Positions 13,201 to 24,054 of a stretch of 64,000 nucleotides of DNA are shown here, one piece after another. Origin of the DNA: Spirodela intermedia (lineage: Eukaryota > Streptophyta > Magnoliopsida > Alismatales > Araceae); assembly GCA_902729315.2 (NCBI GenBank), contig LR746280.1, positions 743,001 through 807,000 on the forward strand, read 5' to 3'. Each line of letters starts with the position of its first letter. Position 1 is the stretch's first letter. Under the pieces are notes generated by a model. It was not told the DNA's origin and did not search any database. It saw only the letters and a list, made by a program, of their open reading frames with translations. Made by a program: the position numbers and the translations under genes.

Positions 13201-15644
13201 ACCAATGATTTTCTTCAACTGGGATCATGGTTTTCGTATTCCTATGTATGATCTCACCATCTCAATACCTAGGAAGCATCTCATATGATCCAAATCGCCG
13301 GTATCTTATTCCTTCTCAAGTTTTATTTGCAATAGAGCGAACCCCTCTTCATTATGATCTTAAGTCATCAACATATCCACAATCAATCGATATGCAAACA
13401 TTCTCTTCCTTCTCGTTATACAGATAAAATGTGATATCCACAACTTTTCTTGTAATCAAAGCTGACCAAGGCCACATGTTCTCTCAAATCATGCTAGAAA
13501 TCATTTCACTGTACTGTGCTTTATCTAACTTACACACTGCCTTGTGACACATGTTCGACGGAAGCATTGCACTCAGAATATCACTATTCAATAAGGCATT
13601 CTTCACATCTTGCTGATGTAAATTCATGATTAATGGACAACAGCAGAAGGAACAACTCTGAGATTCTTCAATGTTTATATCTTAAGTTTATTCTGCCAAT
13701 AGAATGATTTGTATTATATTGTTGGTGAGAGCCTTGGATCCAAATATTTTATTTTCATGTTGGAAAGTGAATCAGCGCTCAAGTTTTATTTTCTCTAGTG
13801 GACCCATTTTTTCTCATTCATTGTTCTGCACCCACTTTAGATCTTTAGCAACATTGATAAGACAAATGGAAATAGATGTGAGAATAAGATGCATACATAT
13901 GAGTAGTATAGCATCGAATATGACTGTGCTTGATTTATTTAGATGAAATCTCTCTGATGCCAATTCTCCTCCCTAATCTTAAATAATAAATACGCAAGTA
14001 TATGATCAATTAAAGAGATGCCAGATCTATGAGATGAATGCCACAAATTCAGAAGCTTAACATTAAAAAACCCTCTCTCAAAAATGTCCCTAGGTTGTTC
14101 ATCAAGATCCAGTGGGCCCAGCTCAGTTAGAGGTCTCTTTAGTCATCCAAAAAAAAAAAATCATTGTGTTTGAACAAGCTTATCGTTGGACTCTGTTTGG
14201 TGTTATATATCATCTCATTCATACCTTGAATCAATAATTTAGATGCTGTTTTTTCCATCATTTTCGGTGTATTATATACGAATTATAACCACACAAAACG
14301 CACTGATATTATATGAAACTTCCTTTTTGATCCAATTTATTGATCTTATAAGTTTTTTCTCTTTTTTTCTTGATCAGAGGCCTGGCTTCTGTCAATGATC
14401 TTCAAATCGCGCTGGTGTCATCCTTATTAGATGCTCTCTCCAGGCCGATGTGGTGGGGTTTCTCAACGGAGCTCGCCCTGAAACTCCCATTTCTCCACGC
14501 CTACTTCCCCACCTGTCACACTCAGCTTCTGGCCGCGTTGACCGAACCCACCTCCTGCGACGGTCTTCTCAATTTAGTCAAACTGATCGAACCCCACCCT
14601 GCCCCTCCCAGCCAAAAGATCCACGTGGCAACACCTCATCTCCCTAGAATAGACTGCAACTCCACTTGGTAAGAGGGATTCCTTTCGCCACCTCTTCTCT
14701 TCTTGATATCACGTATGCAATTCTAATCGACGATGTTTGACTCATGTTGAAGGGCCATGCTGATGAGTTTCCCCTCTTGGTTTGACTTCGCGGCTGCCCT
14801 GATCTTCCGTGGAGAGAAGCTCATAGGAAACGAGATGACCCTGCAGCAAGCTGCTTCGAGATACCTTGCATTCGTTCTAAGCCCACTGAAGGAAGAAGGC
14901 TTCGATCTCTGCTGTCACGTTCTGGGCGAAGTATCACGGTCGTGGGCGGCGACTAGTTCTTCGGGCTTCTGGTCGCTTCCGTCGTCGGATTTGAGGGCCC
15001 ACGAGAAGAGCGGGTCTGTTGGGCGAAAAAAACTAAGGAAGAGGAAGGCAGCTGGAGGAGAAGGAACAGGGGCCGAAATCTGGCTGTGGAAATTCCATGA
15101 ACGCTACGAAGAGTTCTGCAACGGGGCGGCCGCTGGGCAGTCGCAGAGTGAGGTGAGAACAATGGAAATCGTTGACCCCAGGTCAAGTCCGCTGTTCAGG
15201 AGACTTCCTTTGGGGATATTGACTTCCCACTCAGGTCTTTTAGATGAGGGGGAGTTCGCCCTCTTGGTCAACTACGCCGCAACAGGAGAACTCCTTCCTG
15301 TGAAGACTCGGAGCACCTCCGGTGAGTGGCCGCTGAGAGGGGCGGCCCTCGTGTTCAGCCTATTTGACCACATTGAAGAGATCTCTACTGCACTATTCGA
15401 CCAAGAAGGCGAGACTACCGCCTTCGTTCATCTTATGAGGAGCAAGACATCTGGGTACCTGTTGATGTGTGTCAGAGAGCTCCTCCAATCCCGGTCCCGG
15501 CCCGAGGACGGCGGAGGAGAGGGAGAGATCATGCTGAAGGACCTCTCGGTGAGATTGGCCCGGTGGAGGGAACAAGGTGGAGAGGAGGCCTTCGAGGGCT
15601 ATGCGGCTTTTGGTGATATACTCGATGATATTAATAGAATCTAG
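10236..15644 (+). CDS. Plant protein of about 700 aa, function unknown
   Basis: I do not recognise a named family. Exons are 10236-10529, 10636-10837, 10946-11165, 12124-12327, 14378-14668 and 14753-15644; all phases close and the product is 700 aa. It has no signal peptide, no zinc motif and no clear enzyme motif. It reads as mostly helical and leucine-rich (for example LLLWYLDPSLLKDEISNLLK and RILIMCLVTSPTAFTLIRDL), suggesting an ARM/HEAT-like or scaffold fold; that is only a guess. A basic patch (GRKKLRKRK) near residue 490 could be a nuclear localisation signal. The segments LLNLVKLIEPHP, KIHVATPHLPRIDCNSTW and SWFDFAAALIF look strongly constrained. Intron 4 (12328-14377) holds a reverse-oriented copia fossil; intron 3 (11166-12123) has a short TA run and nothing else recognised. 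The gene shares a divergent promoter with MED9. Confidence 0.8.
12960..13650 (-). mobile_element. Degenerate Ty1/copia reverse-transcriptase fossil in an intron
   Basis: On the minus strand, broken by stops and frameshifts, copia RT landmarks occur in the right order: QQDVKNALLN near 13607-13640, a VCKLDKA segment near 13530, YVDD at 13364-13375 and GDL...CFLGIEMVRS at about 13240-13303. Sequence below 13240 may carry further polyprotein remains. No LTRs or target-site duplications could be identified, so the true ends are unknown. The fossil is antisense to its host gene. Confidence 0.75.
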
Positions 15645-15871
15645 AGCTCTCCAGATCATCAGCATAACAGTACTCAGGTAAGTTCACTCGGTGATCTTTC
15701 CTTTTTTGTTTCTACTTCCCTGTCATTTATAGCAATCTTATTACGGCTAAAAGATGCCTGCTTTAGGAGATCTCTCATGGTCTAGTTAAGGGGTAAGGTT
15801 ACCAAAGGGAGTAGAGTCGAGACATATCCTGCCAGCAAGGGTAGCTCATGGAAGACAGGTATTTCTCCGAG
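15645..15871. other. Convergent 3' ends of the 700-aa gene and TMEM258
   Basis: These 227 bases separate the two stop codons. They must carry the 3' UTRs of both genes, which may overlap. I see no other feature. Confidence 0.5.
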
Positions 15872-17957
15872 TCAGACGTAGACTCCAGCTGAGAGCAGCA
15901 AGAAGAGAGATCCGAAACCCTGCCGTGGAGATATTTTCAGAAAAAAAAAAAAAGGTAAAAAGGAGGAGAAAAAAAAATAAAAAGGAAATCAAGAAGATTG
16001 GCGTACCAAGAAGACAGATGCAACGGCGCCTGTCGAAAGCTCTTTCAACACGCTGCGGTTTTTCTTGGACACTGTAGCTTCGTAGCTAACAAAATAAAAG
16101 AAAAGGAAAACAAAAGGGGTTAGATTGATTATAATGCTGGCCCGATGTGAGGAAAAAAAAAAACGATCAATGAGTCAACTCAGCCAAGTTTCATTACGGG
16201 TAAGGTTCGGCATGAGTCAACTCATATGAGTCTGGTCAACTCGGGGATGAAAGATCAATGAGTCAAAACGATGTCAAACTGTGAGGATTTCGTTCATCCC
16301 AAAGAGAAGTCACGCAAGGTAAGGGGACTGAAAATCACAAGGGAAATAATCTGCCGTGTGCATAAATATCATTGCCCTCTGGTACGTAAGATAGTCAACG
16401 AGATAACAAACAGCACTAGGAAGCACTTAGGGCTACATCAGTTATGAAGTTGACAAGTTCCTTTAAGGGAGAAATTTCAGGAAACAAAGGGAAAGGTCCC
16501 AAGAAAGAAAGAAAGAAAAAAAAACTCCTTTTAGAAATGAAATTGACCTAAGATCCTATTTAGTATACACAGAAAAAAGCAGGTTTGCGAGAAAAGGGAG
16601 CCACTGTGAACCATTACCATGATACATGAAATTGAAATACAGAAAAATGTATATGCGGTAAACTGAATACAAACGAACATATATTTTCCTTTCTAATCAC
16701 AAGTCATATGATGATCGTTTACTACTAATATCTGTAGCCTCAACACGCCTCTTGGATCAAGTCATGTGGCAAATATATATAATCAATTTCATTCACAAGT
16801 TTCAAAATTCAACAAAGCTATGATCTCAAGCATATATTCCTGTGTCCTATTTAGTTAAATCTATATGTTATCAAGATGGAAGACCAAAGGTTAGTCGCCA
16901 GTCACCTTACGTGGTCGAATAGAATGCCTTCTTGTTCATAAATTACATCTTCCTCTCAGAGAGAACTATGCAGTTTTGCTTACCCAGGGCAAAAAATTTC
17001 AAAACTTTTACTGTCATTTCGTTAAAGATGATGTCTTGTTTTGAAAATTACCAGAGGTAAGCCAGTCCGAATCTCGTGTGCCCACTTTAAGTTTTGGCCT
17101 AGTTGATGGGAAATAACCATGTCTCCTATCCCCAGCCTGAGCATTCTCAGCTATGGCCTTTGCTTCCATCATTGATCTCCAGCATTCTCACATTTTTAAA
17201 GCAAAAGCAGACCATATATAGATATAGTCCGAGAAGAAGATAGTCAGAAAAATATATGGCCATGTTTAAATTTGCTCGTCATCATCCACCAAATCCCAAG
17301 TATTGGTGTCCAGGAACAAAGATCTTTCCCGTTCGTTCCACTGTATTTTATGCTGTGTATATACTGAACAAGCATAATTTATTTATTTTTTAAAACGGAG
17401 AAATATGAAATGATTCCGAACACCAACCAACTGGAAGTATTAAGTTTATATAGCTCATTGATCTGATACAAATTCTCCAAGAAACTATTCCTCGAGAACC
17501 CTCCCAAGCTTTGTATAGTAATTATGAACCTTATTAGCATCGATGATTGGAAATTTTCATCCTCTGTGATGGATCGGCAATTGTTTTCTTGCGATCATTC
17601 AAGTAGATTTAAAAATCAGACTAAAAAGTAAATTTAAATTTGCAGAAAACAGCGGAGGAAAGGAAACTTCTGGCCTTACATAAAGAAAGAGGCAGTCGCA
17701 ACGAGGCCGACGGCGAGCATGAAAAAGGCCAGCGTCGGGTACCACTCTTGTGGAACGGGGCTGGATATGGGCTTCGCGGAATTCGCCTGCGCATTTCACC
17801 GAGGGAGGCCAGAAAGAGGACCTCCCATCCGGATCAGATCCGATGGCGAGCAGCTTACAAACCAAAACCCTAAGGAGATCGAGCTCCCGAACCCTAGCCC
17901 GAATTCAGGCGGCAAAAATCCCGACAAGAAGCTCCAGATCCAGATCCTGCTTACCAT
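15872..17957 (-). CDS. TMEM258: Oligosaccharyltransferase subunit TMEM258/OST5
   Basis: This is a tiny two-helix membrane subunit of the ER oligosaccharyltransferase, which transfers the lipid-linked glycan to asparagines of nascent proteins. Coding pieces are 17955-17957 (the ATG alone), 17680-17786, 16007-16085 and 15872-15919, giving 78 aa against 79 aa in the human protein. Residues 2-14 contain KPISSPVPQEW, followed by a first membrane helix (TLAFFMLAVGLVATASFF). A basic loop follows (YEATVSKKNRSVLKELS), then a second helix (VASVFLGFGSLFLLLSAGVY) and the final Val. The ATG is followed at once by GTAAGC, and the next exon begins after a CAG with an in-frame stop just upstream, so the start codon must come from the separate exon. 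The gene was not in the supplied open-frame list because its exons are so short. Introns 2 (16086-17679) and 3 hold nothing recognised. Confidence 0.92.
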
Positions 17958-18296
17958 TGTCGAGATAGAAGATGCTAACACGATGGCGCCGGCGAGGATC
18001 CGCCTTGCTATCTCGTATCCTCCTCCGAGATCGCCGAGAGGAACACTTGCGATCGAGGAACTCCTTTCGCTCCTCCGCCTTATAAATCACAGTTCAGCTT
18101 CGACTCGAGGAAAAGAACGTAAGATTCAGTGGTTCGTTTTAGACCCGTTATCAAACCCGATTGGCCAAAGTTTCTCAGAAAATAAATAATATATATATTT
18201 TTTTTTAACATCAGTCAACCGTTGACTCTGACTCTGGAGAAATGGCCACAAAACTGGGCTCTGCGCTACGAAGCGCAGCCCAGTCCAGACGTAACC

Positions 18297-18298
<2 letters not shown>

Positions 18299-18348
<50 letters not shown>

Positions 18349-18359
18349 GAGAGAGAGAT
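18299..18359. repeat. GA/CT microsatellite
   Basis: This is a GA dinucleotide run of about 60 bases with one interruption (GGAAG) near its right end. Confidence 0.95.
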
Positions 18360-18585
18360 GACTATGGTCCATTGGCCCACCCAATCCGAACTGTGGTCCT
18401 TTGGGCGAGTAAAAAACTGGTAGAACAGTCAAAGAGGGTGGGTATTTCGAGGGGACAATCCCCATGAAAAGGAAAGAAAATAGGCCTCCGTCAATAGTAG
18501 GATACCCACATCCTGTATAAAAAAAAAAGTTCACAAGCATTGCCCCAGTTTTCTACAGCATCAGCTTCAACCCCAGTTACGGATC

Positions 18586-18586
<1 letters not shown>

Positions 18587-18625
<39 letters not shown>
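18587..18625. repeat. GA/CT microsatellite
   Basis: This is a pure GA run of about 39 bases, about 150 bases beyond the FTSH4 stop codon. Confidence 0.95.
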
Positions 18626-18632
<7 letters not shown>

Positions 18633-18775
18633 CTGACTCTTACACTTGAAGCGAGGCGGCAGGCAGCAATACCTGAATTCCCAAGCGTCCATCCATACTA
18701 AGCTTGCAGAAAGAAGGCCATACAGCAGAAATCACTATACATAATGAAATCTTTAGAGCAAAATCTTCTGAAGGG

Positions 18776-18903
18776 CTAAGACCCGACCACCGGCTGGGCC
18801 ACACCCTTCGCCTTGGCCGCAGCCGAGGCGGCGGCGGCAGCAGCAGCCGACGCCACCGATGGCGGGCCCTGCATGGCGGCCGCCGGCTCCTCCTCCGGCC
18901 GCC

Positions 18904-18936
<33 letters not shown>

Positions 18937-21900
18937 CGGCGGTACCGCTGACCTGCACAAGGAGGGCCTTGATCTGGTTTCCGGTGAGGGTCTCGTGCTC
19001 CAAAAGTGCGCCAGCAAGCGCATGGAGCTCCTTGTTATGTGTGGTCAAGATGGACTTGGCATTCCCATATGCCCTCTCCAGGAACTCCCTCACCTCCTTC
19101 TCGATGAGCAAGCGCGTATCGGTGCTCATGCTCTTCCCATTGTCGTCATAGTTGTGGGCAACCACGCCAACCTCTCGACTCATGCCGTACTTGGTGACCA
19201 TGGCGCGGGCGAGCGAGGTGGCCTGCTGGAGGTCGGAGGAGGCGCCGGAGGTGATCTCGTTCTCGCCGAAGATGAGTTCTTCTGCAACGCGGCCGCCCAT
19301 GCAGACGTCGAGGCGGGCGAGCATCTGGCGCTTGGAGACGCTGGTCTCGTCTTTGTCGGGGAGCTGGGCGACCATGCCGAGGGCCATGCCGCGGGGTACG
19401 ATGGTGGCCTTGTGCACAGGGAGGGCGCCGTCGGTGTGGATAGCGACGAGGGCGTGGCCGCCCTCGTGGTACGCCGTGAGCCGCCGCGACTCGTCAGAGA
19501 TCACCGCCGACTTGCGCTCGCTGCCCATCATGATCTTGTCCTTGGCGTACTCCAGGTCCTCCATGGTCACTGCCTTGGCCCCGTCCATCGCCGCCTTCAG
19601 TGCCGCTATGTTCACCAGGTTTGCCAGGTCCGCCCCCGAGAACCCCGGGGTCCCCCGCGCAATTATCATCAAGTCCACGTCATCCCCCTTCAACACCTGC
19701 ACCCAAAAAACAAGATCACACTCACTCTCTCCCTCTCTCTCTCTCTCTAGATCTCTCTATCTATCTATCTAGATGAAAAAATGGGTGGAACCACAGGCTG
19801 GTGGCCTTTGAAAATTGTACCTTGGACATGTGGGACTCGAGGATTTGCCGACGGCCCTCGACGTCAGGGTTGGGGACGACAATGTGGCGGTCGAAACGGC
19901 CGGGGCGGACCAGGGCCTTGTCAAGGGACTCAGGGAAGTTGGTGGCAGCAATCACGATGATGCCCTCGTTCTGCTTGAAGCCATCAAGCTCGACGAGCAG
20001 CTGGTTGAGGGTCATCTTCATGTACTGCTGGTCTTTTGGGTTGCGGCTCCCGCCGATGGCGTCGATCTCGTCGATGAAGATGATGCAGGGGGATCTCTTC
20101 TTGGCGGCCGAGAAGAGGTCCCTCACTCGACGGGCCCCCACGCCCACAAACATCTCCTCGAACTCGCTACCGCTGCAGGAGAAGAAGGGAACCCCCGCCT
20201 CCCCCGCGATCGCCCTCGCCAGCATGGTCTTCCCTGTACCGGGTGGGCCCACGAGCAGCACACCCTTCGGGAGCTTGCCCCCCAGGCGCGTGAACCGCTG
20301 ATGCAGTGAAAATAAGAGAGACAGTGAATAAATAAAAATATTATTAATATTTGATATCCTATACCAAGCTTCCAAATATCATCATCCTGTTTGAAGTTGA
20401 TAAAGGCAAATATAATCGATGATCATATGAGTGGAACAGGATCATTAGTGGGACCCACAAATTGTCATCCAACTTCATTCTTCCACACAGAAGGAATACT
20501 TCAACAAGGTCAAGTTCCACCAGACATGATAATAATACATGATTACAGATAATTTTTCACCCAAAAAAAAAAATTCTGGGAAAGGAACATATTTTATTAA
20601 TGATTATAATTATTGGAAATCATTGATATATCAGATATTTATTTATTTTCTCTCTAAGAAAGAACAATCTGACAGGTGAAGAAACTCTACTCCAGACCAT
20701 GTTCATTGCATACCACAACTAATAGCATCATCTAGAGAGGGATCCATGGAGTTGCAGAGCCAACCAACTCAAAGCTAAGCAGCATTGAACAGAGAGGTCC
20801 ATTTATTTAACCACGGTACTTCATTTTACATCTTATGACGTTAGACTAATCTAGGCACGTAAGCGGACAGTATAGGTTTCATTGCGCACATTACCTTAAA
20901 ATGAGATGTGCACAGATCAAGAACAGCCATCAGCTCTCATTCTACATTTCAGGGATGATATGGAAATCATATGCGAGCTTAACCAAGATTTCCTCCACTA
21001 CAGCTCATAAAAAGTTCTCAAAAACTTCTTGCTAGAAATTTGTTCTGATGTCAAAGAAAAAATTTATTCACATAAATGCCAAAGAGATTGAGAGCGGATA
21101 TCTACTTCCGAAATGATTGATTTTTTAATTTAATTTAACCTTTGGAATAAAAGGCATTCCGAAATTCAGTAAGCATGAAACAGGGAAATTTATTTAGGAT
21201 GTCATAGTGTCAAGGACGTCCAATCTGATGAGGTTCACCCAATTCCAGCACTTTTAGAAACAAAGTAAAATATGAAAAAGAGAGAAGCAGAGATCGGGAG
21301 TCAACCTGATTAAGGATATTATCATGACTAACCCCGTCTTCCGCATCAACAGAACTAAAAGAAGCAAGGGAGCGTGGGAGTGGAATCAGCTTTTCAGTAC
21401 AAGCTAGTCATTAAGTCATGACTATAACAAGGAGCGAATGGCTTCACATATGGATGTCGTTCAAGTTGAATAAACCTCAAAAGACATGGATGGGGAGGAG
21501 GTGATGGTGGCGATCAGCTCAGTTATACTTGATGAGGACAAAGGAGGAAGGTGGCAGTTGGGCGAGGGGGAGTGCAGTACAACAACAAAAAATGTGGCAG
21601 AAACCATCATGTGTGGGAGAAGGTGACCGGGAAGAGGAAAATACTGATAATGCAGAGAAGGAAAGCGTCAGTGAGAAGGCTTGACCCCACGAGTTAGGTT
21701 GAATCATAGAGACTTCTCTAAGACAACAGGAGTCTCTCTCTATACAGGGCCGGATTCCCTGAGCCAGGTCCTGCCATGAGGAGACCAAATTGATCGAACC
21801 CCACACAGACCATGACTCAGAAGACCAGGAAACCAAGGTCAGATCATATGAGTCTGCCCAAGCCCGCAGAACTAGCTTAGAAGCTTGATTATATGGACAA

Positions 21901-24018
21901 GATGATCAGAGCGTCCAACCCTGGTAAGAATCCAGATTTACTGCGCTACAGTATAAATGAAGTGTGATCCAAAATTACGAATACCTTAGGATCTCGAAGA
22001 TAATGAACGATTTCTTCTAGCTCTGCTTTAGCCTCGTCGACACCCTTCACGTCATTGAACTTTGTGCTAGATTCCATGCTCGGTTGCACTTCCTCGTTCA
22101 GTCCAAGACCTGTAAATTGGGACAACGAGAATTTCCTTAGCTTGAAGGTGAATTCCCACAGAGCCCCAAAAGACTGAGCTGGAAACACCATTGATGGGTG
22201 GCAAACCTTTACTGATTCCCCTATCTTCGATGAGAGCGCCAACACCTGATATCAAAAGGAAGGCAAGTGCGATGGTGCGGAAGGTCCGCCACAGCTGTTC
22301 CTTGAAATGGCCAGTATCTGCCGTGACCACATGGACTGGTGCATTTGCAGTACCAAGAGCGCCTTCTTTTGCCAAACGGCCAGCACCCCTCAGGGGTGTA
22401 GCAACAGCCATGATATCTTCCTCCCTTGAAGAACTAGATATTCCTGCATGCATTGGCATTTGACAAAAATACATAAAACGAAAAATAACTCCAAATGGCA
22501 GCAGTAATGGCATCGCCAATGTATGATAACTCCATTTCATCTAAAGAAAATACTAATATCAATCCATTGTACAAAACGAAATATGCGAAGCTCTCCTTAT
22601 TCACACAACTGGCAATTACTCATGGTGATGGTGCTCAAGTTAAGAGGGGTTAGCGTCAGCGGTTCGAGTAAATACAGACATGAAAACTTTCAAGTAACCC
22701 ATTCCCTTTCCACTCCAACCTAATCGATGATCAGGTTCGTCTGGACCATTTCTTGAAGAGATATACATGAAGGCATGGATACCATTGATTTGATCCCGAG
22801 TCCGACAGCATTTTTACTCTTCGCAAACTTACTCTTAATGAAAATGAGTTTCACTACTCAACCCATCAACACCACAATCGGCCCACCCCTTAATCCAGTC
22901 AATCTTTATCCAAATTCATAACCCGGGCAACTCCTGTCTTCTACAGCTAATGTTTCTGCATCAGATCCTAGTTGTAGCGCAGATGGTCGTCAAAACATTC
23001 TTGGATCACCCTTTTGTGAGCTTCAGCATGATGGTGAGATCTCCTCAGCACCCTCTCCCCAGTTAGCAACTCCTCTCCGACCTGCAAGTATCCACATACG
23101 CTCAAGATACTGTACCAATCCCATCTCTTATATATAATCAAAATATATGTTCCAAAGAAGGTGCATTGCCCCCTCGAAAATATATGTTCCTAATAGCATA
23201 GAAGTTTGCTTCCTGGAAGGAGGCCCATGCCCGAGTAATACCACACTTTAATCAGTGATAGAACTTTCGATTCTCGTTCCTCCGTGTCCCACTCAGCATG
23301 TCAGATGGTTACAAAATGGATGTATCTGATCAAGAGCAAGTCTGATGGGACCATTGACCACCACAAGGGTCGCTTTCTTGCCAAAGGATTAAATCAACAA
23401 GTTGGCATTGATTATGCAGAAAAATTTAGACACGGTCGTGACCACTCCATCTGGTTTACAATATCCATCTCCAGAAACTGACCCATTTGACAGCTCGATG
23501 TCAAGAATGCCCATCATAATGCACATTTGTGTGGAATGAAAGAACCGTCAAGTTTTATTGATCCAACTAGACCACAACATTTCTGCCTCCTTCTTAGTTC
23601 TTTAGTATGATCTAAGAAAGCTCCACAAGCATGGCTCCACCAATTCAGCTCATTCATTATTTTAAGGTAGATTCATCATTACTCATCATACATGGTGCTG
23701 TTTTCAATATTTTGCTCTTCTAGTTCTTGGACGGTATCTTTAAGAGTGGCAGTAAGAGTGCTACCTGCAACAAGTTGGTAGAAGCACTTGGCAAGACATT
23801 TTCCACAAAGGCCCAGCACTCTCAGTTCCTTCCCAGAAATTGAAGATCAATGGGACAAGGCAAATCTCCTTCTCGCCAAATCAAGATCTATTCATAATTT
23901 GCTTCAATGCACCAAGATGCTGGATGCAAAACTACTACATACAACAGCTATAGGTGATTCAAAACTTTCGGCCATGGATGGTACACCTTGGAATGCAACG
24001 GAATTACAGATCCCACAT

Positions 24019-24054
<36 letters not shown>

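Larger units (their letters stand above)
17958..18775. other. Spacer between TMEM258 and FTSH4 with GA microsatellites
   Basis: This carries the TMEM258 promoter and 5' UTR at its left end and the FTSH4 3' UTR at its right end. Two GA runs lie at 18299-18359 and 18587-18625. No coding sequence is supported. Confidence 0.5.

Noticed and set aside
18704-20309. Long plus-strand open frames (up to 348 codons) opposite FTSH4
   Set aside because: They are antisense shadows of the GC-rich FTSH4 exons; the minus strand carries all protease motifs.
23284-23481. Treating the 65-codon open frame in FTSH4 intron 3 as a gene
   Set aside because: It matches a segment of copia reverse transcriptase and is surrounded by other frames of the same decayed polyprotein.
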